Assembly (NCBI GenBank): GCA_026710945.1
Contig: JAPOQA010000067.1
Coordinates: 1 to 64,000, forward strand
DNA: 64,000 bases
Direction of reading: 5' to 3'
Source of the DNA: Chloroflexota bacterium
GTDB taxonomy: Bacteria; Chloroflexota; UBA11872; VXOZ01
This document shows positions 52,843 to 61,558 of this stretch, piece after piece. The notes under the pieces were generated by a model. The model searched no databases and was not told where the DNA came from. It saw nothing but the letters and a program-made list of their open reading frames with translations. A program made the translations under genes and the position numbers. The first letter of the stretch is position 1, and every line of letters starts with the position of its first letter.

Positions 52843-54156
52843 GTGCAGACGACCCAAGACGCGATGGCGGTGACCGGCTATTTCCAGGCGTTGCGGCTCT
52901 TCAACCGCAACGTGCGGATCTTCATTCTCAGCGCGCTGCTCCTCGGGTTCGCCTTCTTCGGCATCTATGCCGTGCTCCTCAATCTCTACCTGCTCCGCCT
53001 CGGGTATGGGCCTACGGTCGTTGGGTTGATAAACGGCATGGGCTTTGTAGCGTACGCCGTGTTCAGCATACCGGCGGGCGCTTTAGGGGCGCGCTTTGGC
53101 ACGCGGCGCATGCTGCAGGTGGGTTTCGTGCTCGCCGCCTTGGGCACGGGCTTGCTCCCCGCCGCGCAATTCCTGGAAGGTACTCTGCAGGTGGCGTGGA
53201 TTGCCGTCACGTATACTGTCACCTCCATGGGGCTCGACGCCTATTTCGTGAACAGCAATCCGTTCATGCTGCAGTCCACGACTCCCCGCGAGCGCATGTA
53301 CCTTTATTCTCTGCGGGTCGGCATGAGCCCTATAGCAGCTTTTGTCGGTGCTCTGGTCGGTGGCTTTCTGCCGGGGACGTTGGCGAGACTGCTGCCCATC
53401 ACCGACACGGCCTCATTCGCGTTGGCGTTGCTGGTGGCGGCGGTCGCCTTGCTCGTCGGCGTCGTAGCGCTCTTAAATACCACCGCGACTGCGTCACTCA
53501 CTCAAGACCCAGAGCCGCCAGTGCGCACGAGCAGGTCCGCGTCGGGTCTGCCGATTCTCATCATCACGATGATGGGCTTGGTCATCATGCTGCGTATCGC
53601 ATCTGAGGGAGCCCAGCGCACGTTTTTCAACGTCTATCTAGATGAGATCTTGGCGATGCCCACGGCGCAGATCGGGATGTTGGCCGCGGTCGGGCAGCTT
53701 GTAGGCGGCTTTGCTGCTCTCATGTCACCCTTTCTTGCGCGGCGGTGGGGTCTTGAGCCAGTAATCGTGTGGGCTAGCCTGGGCATGGCGCTGAGCACCG
53801 TGGCATTTGCGCTCACCCCGCATTGGGCCGGCGCGGCGGTAGGCTACGCGGGGCTGGTCAGCTTTACGTACATTCAGCGCCCGTGCAGCTTGCGCCACAC
53901 GATGGAAGTCGTGCCCGCGCGCTGGCGGGAGACTGCCGCCGGTGTCGCCAACATGGTGGCGGGAATCGGCTGGGGCACCATGGGGTTCGCCGGCGGCTAC
54001 CTGGTAGGCATCTACGGCTATCAGAGCTTCTTTTTGGCGAGCGCGGCTCTGACCGGCGTTAGCGCTGTAATCTTCTTATGGTATTTTGGCTTGCCGAGCC
54101 GTGCTCAATCGAGAAGGCAGGGCGCCGGTGCGCGAGAGAATAACTCAAATGGGTGA
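52843..54156 (+). CDS. MFS transporter
   Basis: A 437-residue protein with about 12 helices, beginning FILSALLLGFAFFGIYAVLL. The first-half MFS loop motif is visible as GALGARFGTRRMLQVGFVLA, and the second half has AALMSPFLARRWGLEPVIVW. Substrate is not deducible. A GTG start with GGGCGGG upstream is chosen. Confidence 0.9.
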   Translation: MQTTQDAMAVTGYFQALRLFNRNVRIFILSALLLGFAFFGIYAVLLNLYLLRLGYGPTVVGLINGMGFVAYAVFSIPAGALGARFGTRRMLQVGFVLAALGTGLLPAAQFLEGTLQVAWIAVTYTVTSMGLDAYFVNSNPFMLQSTTPRERMYLYSLRVGMSPIAAFVGALVGGFLPGTLARLLPITDTASFALALLVAAVALLVGVVALLNTTATASLTQDPEPPVRTSRSASGLPILIITMMGLVIMLRIASEGAQRTFFNVYLDEILAMPTAQIGMLAAVGQLVGGFAALMSPFLARRWGLEPVIVWASLGMALSTVAFALTPHWAGAAVGYAGLVSFTYIQRPCSLRHTMEVVPARWRETAAGVANMVAGIGWGTMGFAGGYLVGIYGYQSFFLASAALTGVSAVIFLWYFGLPSRAQSRRQGAGARENNSNG

Positions 54157-54189
54157 TAGGGCACTGTCATCCGCTCGCTCCTGAACCAA

Positions 54190-54300
54190 GTACGGGGCAG
54201 GCTCTGAGCTTGTCGAAGAGCCCGCTCGAGGGAGCAGGAATTGCGGTTCGCAACACCGTGCGTGCTTCGACACGGGTTTCGCAAGGCCCCCTCAGCACGA
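54190..54300. repeat. Palindromic repeat cluster, GAGCTTGTCGAA family
   Basis: tacggggcaggctctgagct then tgtcgaagagcc, and later gtgcttcgacacgggtttcg and cctcagcacgatcgg, share the family's core. The stretch AGTACGGGGCAGGCTCTGAG matches the copy beginning at 28450. It lies between the MFS gene and the aldo/keto reductase. Confidence 0.7.
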
Positions 54301-54379
54301 TCGGTAGCCAACTAACTACGCATGGACCTTGGATGACGAACTACTGTTTATTGAATTCCGCGAAGGCGCAGAAATTCAT

Positions 54380-55267
54380 TTACATTAGCTGCGACCAGTC
54401 TTGACCGTGTTCTCTAAATTGCTCTCTCAATGACGTTAGTACGGACGAGGGCAGCGGCCCGGCCGCGACCTGCTTGATATTGCTGCGCAATTGGTCAAGA
54501 CTGTCGATGCCGACGATGGCCGTATCGATGTAGTCGAATGAGTGGCAGAAGCGTAGCGCCAGCGCCACACCGTCTGCCGGCGCGCCGTCCGGCAGCGTGA
54601 AGCGCTGCGCGCGCTGCCAGTAATCGTCGGCGTAGCTGTACGGTGAGGCAGGCCGGTTGAACGCGGCGTTGGCGATAGGGCGCTTGGCAATGATGCCCAT
54701 GCCGGCGGCTTCAGCAGCGGGCAGAACCTCATCCAACCCACTCTGGTCGACCACATTGAACGACGTGAGCAGCGTGGCAAAGACGCCCATGCCGATGGCT
54801 TCCACCGCCACCTCGTTGTCGCCGCTAAAGCCGATGTAGCGGGTCTTGCCGGCTGCTTGGGCGTCCTGCAGGGCGCGCAGCACGTCCCCCTGGCGCAGCA
54901 CGTCGCTCTCGCAGGTGTGGATGTGGACGAGGTCAAGGTAATCGGTCTGCATGCGGCGCAGGGATTGGTCAATGCCCTGTGTCACCGCTTCAGCCGTCCA
55001 CTCCGGCGCGGTGATGTCACCGGCGACGTGCCCGCACTTGGTGGTGAGCCAGTACTCGTCGCGGCGGTGGCTGATGAATTTGCCGAGGGTCTCTTCGCTT
55101 GCACCGTAGCACTCCGCGGTGTCGATGTAGTTGACGCCGTTGTCCAGAAGCGTGTTCAGCAGTTCTTCGGCCTCTGCGGGTGAGCCGGTGTCTGTGGCGA
55201 TACGAGCCGCGCCAAAGCCCAGCCAACTTACGTCCATATCGGTTTGGCCCAATCTGCGTCGTTCCAT
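54380..55267 (-). CDS. Aldo/keto reductase
   Basis: A 295-residue TIM-barrel NADPH-dependent oxidoreductase. The catalytic tetrad is visible: Asp and Tyr in NYIDTAECYGASEETLGKFI, Lys in YWLTTKCGHVAG, and His in DLVHIHTCESD. MERRRLGQTDMDVSWLGFGA is a conserved start, and the ATG at 55265-55267 has AGGAG 8 bp upstream. The subfamily resembles L-galactose/aryl-alcohol dehydrogenases. The substrate is unknown. Confidence 0.9.
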   Translation of the reverse strand: MERRRLGQTDMDVSWLGFGAARIATDTGSPAEAEELLNTLLDNGVNYIDTAECYGASEETLGKFISHRRDEYWLTTKCGHVAGDITAPEWTAEAVTQGIDQSLRRMQTDYLDLVHIHTCESDVLRQGDVLRALQDAQAAGKTRYIGFSGDNEVAVEAIGMGVFATLLTSFNVVDQSGLDEVLPAAEAAGMGIIAKRPIANAAFNRPASPYSYADDYWQRAQRFTLPDGAPADGVALALRFCHSFDYIDTAIVGIDSLDQLRSNIKQVAAGPLPSSVLTSLREQFREHGQDWSQLM

Positions 55268-55406
55268 GCTCAAACTCCTACGTTGCATTGATGTATTAAT
55301 CTGCCAGTGCCGTGTGACGTTGCCTTGCGGCGATCATACTGGGTACGCCTAATGCCCTCTTGGCTCCCTGCACTGCGAAATCTTGTCCGCTCAGTGGACG
55401 GTACGG

Positions 55407-55597
55407 CTGACAGGGGTATGTAAATGTCATTCCGAGCGCAGCGTCGAACAGGGTTCGCTGACTTCGTCAAAGACGCGGAATCTAAAGATGCTGGCTTTGC
55501 GGGGATGTGCTTTAGATTCCGCGCTCTGAGCGACACTCCGCTGCGCTCCGTTCGGAATGACATGTGAAGTCGATTATAGAATACATACCCCTGTCAG
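55407..55597. mobile_element. 191-bp MITE-like element with perfect 16-bp terminal inverted repeats
   Basis: CTGACAGGGGTATGTA at 55407-55422 is exactly complementary to TACATACCCCTGTCAG at 55582-55597. Inside, atgtcattccgagcgcagcg (55424-55443) is mirrored by cgctgcgctccgttcggaat gacat (55540-55564), giving a nested palindrome. It encodes no protein. No clear target-site duplication was seen at the edges. It is a non-autonomous transposon-like or hairpin repeat. Confidence 0.75.
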
Positions 55598-55705
55598 GTG
55601 GATGGCACGGAGAAGATCGACCCCAGCCACGGCTCGACGCGGTTCACGGCACGCCGTCCAGCGCGCTTGTCATGCCCAGCGGCTTAGGCTTTCTCGCCTT
55701 CAATG

Positions 55706-55959
55706 CAGGTAATGCTTCTTCCCTTGCGGCGACAGAACCGTGAGGCGATACGAGTTGTAATCCTTATACTCGTCCTTGAGAACGTTGAAGGGCCGACCCT
55801 AAGAAGCCGCAACGCTGCTCTGGCAGCCACCGCAGGGAATGCCTCTTCCCTTGCGGTGACAGAACCGTGACACTATACGAGGTGTAACACGCTAACTCGT
55901 CCTTGGGAACGTTGATGGGCCGGCCCCAGGTAGACGCAACGGTGTACTCCCAGCCACCG
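55706..55959. repeat. Tandem duplication of about 126 bp at the 3' end of the secreted-protein gene
   Basis: Copy A (about 55706-55831) and copy B (about 55832-55959) align across their whole length with scattered differences: aatgcttcttcccttgcggc against aatgcctcttcccttgcggt, and gacagaaccgtga in both. They end in gcagccacc and cccagccacc respectively. Copy B encodes the in-frame C-terminal region of the protein. Copy A reads in a different frame and holds its current stop. Confidence 0.8.
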
Positions 55960-56717
55960 GTACGGAAGATGTAGACGGATTGGGAAACGAGTCCTGTGAT
56001 GGCACTAGCCCAAATGAACCCGCGGCTCTCGCGTGCATTGGCCGCTTGCGCTATATTCTGAGCGGCGATGCTGCGCTCGCCACGCCACGTTGTCCAGGCG
56101 CTATCCTTGCTTGCGAGCGCGCGGGCAAGTTCCGCGAGGCTGCCTACACCCTCGCCCCAGAGTGTAGCTGCTGCCCTGACCTCCGCGAGGATCGGCCCTC
56201 GGTACGCCAACTCCGGTTCTTTGCCTGGGACACCAAAGGTGTAGACCAGCGTATCCTCGTCCTCGCGGTATACGGTCACCTGCTTACCGTTCTCCAACCG
56301 AAAACTGACGAGCACGTCCTGTTCCGCCACGATGGTCGATTCTGGACTGGGCGTGGGCAATGGCGTAGGTGTCGGAGTGGGCGTGCCGTCCGGAGCGTAG
56401 TCAGGTTCCCACGGGAAGCGCTCGGTATTGAGACGCCGCTCGAGTCCGTTCGGTCCGTTGATCCAGGTGCGGTAGCCGTTGGTGAAGGCGGTCCGGTTGT
56501 CGGCCTTGCGCCAGACCAGCAGGCCGCCCGTAGTTTGCTGATTGCTATCGCCAATGGCGTTGTAGCGCTCGTTCTCCAGACATGCGCCGACGATGTTGTG
56601 GCCGATGAGGTCGCGGAGTGTCGCAAAGCCGAGCACAAACCGGCACTCTGCCGCCGCGACGGAGGTCGGCAGAAGCAGGAACAGGGCAAAGGCGAGGAGC
56701 ACAGCGAGACGTTTCAT
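55764..56717 (-). CDS. Secreted protein with proline/threonine linker, 3' end rearranged
   Basis: A 317-residue protein with a Sec signal peptide (MKRLAVLLAFALFLLLPTSV ending AAA), an N-terminal domain (CRFVLGFATLRDLIGHNIVG), a PTPTPTPLPTPSP linker near residue 112-124, and a C-terminal domain ending about YSVTVLSPQGKRHSLR. The final 21 residues (WLPEQRCGFLGSALQRSQGR) come from the adjacent duplicated copy read out of frame, so the natural C-terminus was probably changed. No family is recognised. The N-terminal domain resembles lipoprotein-associated hypothetical proteins of this bacterial type. Confidence 0.7.
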   Translation of the reverse strand: MKRLAVLLAFALFLLLPTSVAAAECRFVLGFATLRDLIGHNIVGACLENERYNAIGDSNQQTTGGLLVWRKADNRTAFTNGYRTWINGPNGLERRLNTERFPWEPDYAPDGTPTPTPTPLPTPSPESTIVAEQDVLVSFRLENGKQVTVYREDEDTLVYTFGVPGKEPELAYRGPILAEVRAAATLWGEGVGSLAELARALASKDSAWTTWRGERSIAAQNIAQAANARESRGFIWASAITGLVSQSVYIFRTGGWEYTVASTWGRPINVPKDELACYTSYSVTVLSPQGKRHSLRWLPEQRCGFLGSALQRSQGRV

Positions 56718-56972
56718 CAGTGTCTCTCTTTGCTCTTTAAAAGAAATCGGAGGTGGAGCGGTTGTTGTTCTATTCTACAGCACGATGGAAAACGCAGAGA
56801 ACAGGCGCGGTTTGCACACCCGGACGCGCGGACGGGTGTAGCCAAGCATCTGGACTCGGTTGATGTTGCGTTGTCGGTGTACGAGCAAGTCGTAGCGCGG
56901 TGGCTTGTCCCCAATGGTGTCGCGTTAACTTTCCTGGCAAGGAGCATGGCGCTCTTCAGTGTCCCGCAACTC

Positions 56973-57106
56973 CGGTAGCGCAGGTTACGCGCACGGAACG
57001 TGCGAACCTGCGTCTGCTGCTGACTTGGTCGCAGGTCCAATTGCCTTGGCGGGGGACAAGCCCCCGCGCTACGTTAATGCGACACCATTGGGGTTTGTCC
57101 CCCGCC
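56973..57106. repeat. Composite repeat module, second copy
   Basis: cggtagcgcaggttacgcgc ... cgaacctgcg (56973-57012), then ggcgggggacaagcccccgc gctac (57048-57072), then acaccattgggg (57082-57093). The order and spacing follow the module at 31437-31551. The rest of 56718-57161 has no recognised gene. Confidence 0.7.
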
Positions 57107-57161
57107 TCTTGGCGCACTACGTTAGCTCCATCTATGAGCTGTACTGCTTTTCCTTATTCTT

Positions 57162-58046
57162 TCATTCTGCGGAAGGCGCCTCTTGGGGAATGGCGTGCGG
57201 GTAGTGGCCGCCCTGATCGTCAAAGGGCCGGTGCTTTTCGGAGAGTTCGTAGCTCAAGATCTTTTCCATGGTGTTACCCCATACGCCCTGCTGGATGTCG
57301 GGCGGTACGCCGAGCACGTCCATGCAGTTGCGGTAGTCATTCATCACGTCTTCCATGAGGAAATACGGCACGTCGGTGCCAAAGATGATCTTTTCCCAGG
57401 CGTCGCGTCCCCAGGGATCGCGATACTGGCTGTCGCGGCGCCACCATAGGATCTTGCCCACGTCTTCCGGGTCCAGCATTTTCAGCGTCGAGCCGGTGAT
57501 GTCCATGTAGAGGTTGGGATTCCAACGCAGCACCATGCCGCCCTCATACCACCAGGGGTTTCCAAGATGGGCGCCGATCATGACGAGTTCAGGAACCTGG
57601 CGGGCGATGTAGTCCAGATGCACCGGCATCATGCGACCGGAGTGAACGTCGTTCTCTATGTCATTGGCGTGCCGGGCGACGATGCCTTGATGAAAGAGTA
57701 TGGGCATTTCCAGGTCGGCGGCTTTCTGATAGGTGGGAATGTAGGAGCGGTCGTCGTAGGCTTTGCGCGTCTTGATAAACTTTAGGCCTCTGAAGCCGCT
57801 GTCGTAGAACTGCTGCACCGTATCCACGGCGTTGGAGTCCAGGGCCGGGTCCACCCAGCCGAATCCAACGAGTTCGTCCGGGTGTTTCTTGATAGCCTGC
57901 TCAATTCCCTCGTTGCTGCTGCCCGGTCCGCTGGTGCTGGTCGCCAGCAGTACCGTCTTGTCTACGCCGAGCTTGGCCATCGTGTCGATGAGTTTGTCGG
58001 CGTAGTCTTTTTCCTGACCGAGATGATGATGGGCGTCTATGACCAC
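57162..58046 (-). CDS. Amidohydrolase 2 family hydrolase
   Basis: A 294-residue metal-dependent hydrolase or decarboxylase. VIDAHHHLG opens with the first metal-binding histidines, GFRGLKFIKTRKAYDD follows, then MPILFHQGIVARH, LVMIGAHLGNPWWYEGG and IIFGTDVPYFLMED with the catalytic Asp. GTG at 58044-58046 is chosen because GGGAGGA lies 6 bp upstream. A GTG 15 bp earlier would place the ribosome site inside the gene. It is distinct from the amidohydrolase at 27539. The substrate is unknown. Confidence 0.87.
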   Translation of the reverse strand: MVIDAHHHLGQEKDYADKLIDTMAKLGVDKTVLLATSTSGPGSSNEGIEQAIKKHPDELVGFGWVDPALDSNAVDTVQQFYDSGFRGLKFIKTRKAYDDRSYIPTYQKAADLEMPILFHQGIVARHANDIENDVHSGRMMPVHLDYIARQVPELVMIGAHLGNPWWYEGGMVLRWNPNLYMDITGSTLKMLDPEDVGKILWWRRDSQYRDPWGRDAWEKIIFGTDVPYFLMEDVMNDYRNCMDVLGVPPDIQQGVWGNTMEKILSYELSEKHRPFDDQGGHYPHAIPQEAPSAE

Positions 58047-58436
58047 GGGTGTTCCTCCCACGAGTTGAATGCTGATGTGTGTCGTCCCATGGCGATTATA
58101 TATCCATCAAGCATGGAATGTAATTCTCGGACTGGGGTCGTGTCCGCTGAAGGCCGAGCGGATGGCGCGGGGCCTCGCGCTCCGATTAGCGAGGGCTTTG
58201 GTGTTATTCCCATTATTGACGCCGCATGCCGGTTCTGCGTACTTGGGTCCCGGCACGGCGCATGCTCGCGTCTTGTACAAGACGTGCGTGATTATGTGAA
58301 ACGTGAACCTGTGATGATAGCATGTTCAATGCGAACAATTGGAGTTCTGAATGTCTCTTGAGTGAGATTTGTAAATGTTAACCTTGCATGGTATGATTCC
58401 TGGAGTGTATTGGCAAAAGAATGCAAGGGACACCTG

Positions 58437-59351
58437 TTGGCTGCGATTGTCGTAGAAAACCTGCAAAAGTCGTATGGTGACCTGAGGGCGGTGGATGGGT
58501 TGAGCTTCGCCGTGGAAGCGGGTGAGGTCTTTGGCTTGCTGGGACCCAACGGCGCCGGCAAGACCACGACGGTGGAAATCCTCATCGGACTGCGCGAGCG
58601 CGACGGCGGCCGCGTGCAGGTGACGGGATACGACCCGGCGCAAGAGGGCGATGCGGTCAAGGCGCAGATCGGCGTCCAATTGCAGCAGACGGAGCTCTTC
58701 CCGCTGCTGAGCGTGGAAGAGATTCTCCGTCTGTTTGCCAGCTTCTACAGCGATAGCAAGCCGGTTGCCGAACTCCTCGAATTGGTGGGGTTGCAGGAGC
58801 GGCGCAAAGCCAAGTACCGGCATCTCTCCGGCGGTCAGAAACAACGGCTCTCACTGGCGCTGACGCTCATCAACGATCCGGCCTTAGTCTTCCTGGATGA
58901 GCCCACAACCGGTCTCGACCCCCAGGCCCGCCGCGCCCTCTGGGATATCGTGGAGCAGATGCGAGATCAGGGCAAGACCGTGTTGCTGACAACACACTAT
59001 ATGGAAGAGGCCGAAGTCTTGTGCCAGCGTGTTGCCGTCATCGACCACGGCAAGATTCTCGCTCTCGGCACGCCCCGCGATCTGGTGGACGAATTTGTGC
59101 CGGAACGGGCAATTGAAGTCGCGCTCATGGATGGCGTGGACGCAAGCAGCCTGGCAGGACTGTCAGGCGTAACGCACGTCGACATGAAGCATGGCTCCGC
59201 CGCCATCTATACGACGAACATCCGTGAGACAATGGCGTCTCTCTTGCAGGTATCCGGCGAGTCCGCATTGAGTCTGGATAGCTTGCGCATTCAGCGCGGC
59301 ACCTTGGAGGACGTTTTCCTCCATCTCACCGGAAGGGAAATTCGCGAATGA
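58437..59351 (+). CDS. ABC-2 exporter ATP-binding protein
   Basis: A 304-residue ATPase of the drug/polysaccharide type. Walker A GPNGAGKTT at about 40, Q-loop VQLQQTELFPLLSVEE, signature HLSGGQKQRLSLALTL, Walker B LVFLDEPTTGLDPQARR, and H-loop TTHYMEEAEVLCQR. The last 90 residues form the accessory domain. A TTG at 58437 has AAGGGA 7 bp upstream and matches family N-termini (AAIVVENLQKSYG). An upstream GTG at 58362 is less likely. It overlaps its permease by 4 bp (ATGA). Confidence 0.92.
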   Translation: MAAIVVENLQKSYGDLRAVDGLSFAVEAGEVFGLLGPNGAGKTTTVEILIGLRERDGGRVQVTGYDPAQEGDAVKAQIGVQLQQTELFPLLSVEEILRLFASFYSDSKPVAELLELVGLQERRKAKYRHLSGGQKQRLSLALTLINDPALVFLDEPTTGLDPQARRALWDIVEQMRDQGKTVLLTTHYMEEAEVLCQRVAVIDHGKILALGTPRDLVDEFVPERAIEVALMDGVDASSLAGLSGVTHVDMKHGSAAIYTTNIRETMASLLQVSGESALSLDSLRIQRGTLEDVFLHLTGREIRE

Positions 59352-60430
59352 GGGCCCTTTGGACGCTCACGTACTACACCGGTCTGCAGTTCGGCCGTGA
59401 CAAGGTAGCGCTTTTTTGGACCCTGGTTTTCCCCATCGTGCTGATGGTCATTATCGGCTCCGCTTTCGGTGAGTCGGAGAGCGCCTCGATGCCGGTGGGC
59501 CTGGTGGTGCGAGATCAGGGGCCGGCCGGGCAGACAATTGCGCAGGTGCTCGAAGAAATTGAGCTCTTCGATTTGACGATTGGATCGGAAGAAGCTGAGC
59601 TGGCTGCGCTCGGCAGAGGCGATCGGCGCGCGGTCGTGATACTTCCCGAAGATCTCTCGGCTGCCTGGCAGCGGCGCGAAGTCGCTACAATCGGCGTCCA
59701 TATGGACATCAGCCAGCAGCAGTCCGCCGGTACCGCGTTGACTATCGTGCAGCAGGTAATCGAAGGCGTACAACGGGAGTTTACCCAGCAACCGAGTCTG
59801 GTTACCGTGGAAACGCATTCGGTGCAGGCGGAGAACTTCCGGCCCATCGACTATATCGCGCCCGGAATTCTGGCTCTCTCGGTGGCCCAGCTAGGGCTCT
59901 TTGGCGCCACCACCTTGGTGGAGCAGCGGCAACAGCGACTGCTGCGGCGGCTCCAGGCCACCCCGGTTTCGCGTTGGATGGTCTTGCTGAGCAACATTGT
60001 CGTCCGGCTCGCCATTGCGTTAGTGCAGACGGGTATTCTGCTGGGTGTCGCGCTGGCGCTCTTCCGCATTCAGGTTGTGGGATCGTGGCCCGCCATCATC
60101 GGCATCGTCGTTTTCGGCACGCTGGCGTTCATTGCGCTCGGCTTTCTCTTGGGTGCGTTGGCGCCCAGTGCGGAAGCGCTGATTGCCATCGTACAAATGG
60201 TGAACTTTCCCATGATGTTCCTTTCCGGCGCGCTCTTCCCGCTGGACTTCATGCCGGAATTCTTGCGTCCGGTCGCCGTTGTGCTCCCCCTCACCTACCT
60301 CGCTGACATTCTGCGGCAAGTCATGGTGGATGCCACGCCGTACGCGACCATGCTGCAAGGCATGGGTGTCTTGTTGCTCTTCATGGTTGCCTCGGCGCTG
60401 CTCTCATGGCGCTTCTTCCGCTGGGAGTAG
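59348..60430 (+). CDS. ABC-2 type exporter permease
   Basis: A 360-residue permease: one N-terminal helix (DKVALFWTLVFPIVLMVIIG), a large extracytoplasmic domain, and five C-terminal helices starting DYIAPGILALSVAQLGLFGA. The E-loop-like RQQRLLRRLQATPVSRWMVL and VNFPMMFLSGALFPLDFMPE match the ABC-2 signature. It completes the exporter with the overlapping ATPase gene. The substrate is unknown. Confidence 0.92.
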   Translation: MRALWTLTYYTGLQFGRDKVALFWTLVFPIVLMVIIGSAFGESESASMPVGLVVRDQGPAGQTIAQVLEEIELFDLTIGSEEAELAALGRGDRRAVVILPEDLSAAWQRREVATIGVHMDISQQQSAGTALTIVQQVIEGVQREFTQQPSLVTVETHSVQAENFRPIDYIAPGILALSVAQLGLFGATTLVEQRQQRLLRRLQATPVSRWMVLLSNIVVRLAIALVQTGILLGVALALFRIQVVGSWPAIIGIVVFGTLAFIALGFLLGALAPSAEALIAIVQMVNFPMMFLSGALFPLDFMPEFLRPVAVVLPLTYLADILRQVMVDATPYATMLQGMGVLLLFMVASALLSWRFFRWE

Positions 60431-60497
60431 TTGAATCGCAGAATGCGCTTGCCGCGGCACGCGCCAAATTGCCGATTCGCGCGGTCAAGATTAAGGA

Positions 60498-60531
60498 GAG
60501 CGGTGCGGCGGAGAAATCCGCCGCACCGCTC
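60498..60531. terminator. Bidirectional terminator between converging genes
   Basis: GAGCGGTGCGGCGG and CCGCCGCACCGCTC form a perfect 14-bp stem around the loop agaaat. It lies between the ABC permease stop (60430) and the end of the convergent glyoxalase gene (60560). The T-rich tail is weak (cctattcttcc). Confidence 0.8.
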
Positions 60532-60559
60532 CTATTCTTCCCGAGACGAAACCAGAGAC

Positions 60560-60916
60560 CTACTCGCCTTTGACGAGACCAATCAAGGTGCCGTCCGGAT
60601 CGGCAAACAACGCGAAGGTCACCATATCGGGGATTACGGTTGGCGGCAGGATGGTCTTCCCACCCAATTGCTCCGCCTTGTCAAGGTAGGTCTGCAGATC
60701 GTCTACCTCGATGTAGATCTTCACGCCGGTGCGATCACCCTCCTCTTCCACGCCGAAGATGCCGCCGCCAATGCCGCGGTCACTCCCCGTATTCACCACC
60801 CCATAGCCCATCGGATTATCGGAGTCTATGGTCCAGTCAAAGAGCTCGGTGTAGAACTGTTGGGTCTTGGCGCTATCGGAACCGACAATTTCAAAATGCA
60901 CGATCGGATTGGGCAT
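60560..60916 (-). CDS. Glyoxalase/VOC superfamily protein
   Basis: A 118-residue VOC-fold protein: IVHFEIVGSDSAKTQQFYTE begins the first beta-alpha unit, and IYIEVDDLQTYLDKAEQLGG plus FALFADPDGTLIGLVKGE the second. This single VOC module should dimerise, as in small bleomycin-resistance or dioxygenase-like proteins. The ATG at 60914-60916 has GAGGAG 10 bp upstream. The longer frame adds 35 unlikely residues. Activity is unknown. Confidence 0.88.
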   Translation of the reverse strand: MPNPIVHFEIVGSDSAKTQQFYTELFDWTIDSDNPMGYGVVNTGSDRGIGGGIFGVEEEGDRTGVKIYIEVDDLQTYLDKAEQLGGKTILPPTVIPDMVTFALFADPDGTLIGLVKGE

Positions 60917-61309
60917 AAAAGGCAATCTCCTCTTGATTGAAAGTTTGGTGTGTGCATTCGTACGGTATCCCGTTGTGCTGAGCGGAAAACAAGCCGTCAA
61001 CGGGGCAATTGGCAATGTCAATCCTGCGCGCTTTGCTTTACATTGACCCTCCTTTGTTCATTGGAATGCGGTACTTTGCTTATTCGCAGGGGTGACGATC
61101 CCCATTTGACTGGTGCCCGTCCGCAGCCAACCCCTCACCGATGCGTCGGGGCTGAAATTCCCTTGGGCTCTCGGGCCGGGGGCCGGTCCGTGGCAACGAG
61201 CCGGAGAATTCCCCTATGCAAGCTACATTCTCGCGAGCCGTCGGAACGCAACGAGACAACAGAAGAAAGCAAGTTCAAGCCAGAGAAAAAAATTGCGAGT
61301 GACGGAGGG

Positions 61310-61382
61310 AGCGGGAGACGGGACTCGAACCCGCGACATCCAGCTTGGAAGGCTAGCGCTCTACCAACTGAGCTACTCCCGC
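61310..61382 (-). tRNA. tRNA-Gly, anticodon UCC
   Basis: On the minus strand the acceptor GCGGGAG pairs with CTCCCGC, D-arm GCTCAGTTGGTAGAGC, anticodon loop CTTCCAA giving TCC, and T-arm CGGGTTCGAGTCCCG. The discriminator is T. CCA is not encoded. Confidence 0.96.
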
Positions 61383-61544
61383 AACAAACCCTGCTACCGT
61401 TAATTATAGACCAGCAGACCCTGAGGCGAAATGGGCGCTGGCACGCTTCAAGGTCTTTTAGCGATCTGCCCCCTGAATTAGAGCCATTTGCATCAATAGT
61501 CCCCGAGGGAGGCATTACGCACCGATTGTCGCGATCTAATGCGG

Positions 61545-61550
61545 TATAAT
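61545..61550 (+). promoter_or_regulatory. -10 element directly before a gene start (possible leaderless mRNA)
   Basis: A perfect TATAAT ends only 8 bp before the ATG at 61559. Transcription would begin about at the start codon. The GCGGTATAAT context equals that of the tRNA-Ser promoter at 6450. Confidence 0.55.
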
Positions 61551-61558
61551 CAGAAACT

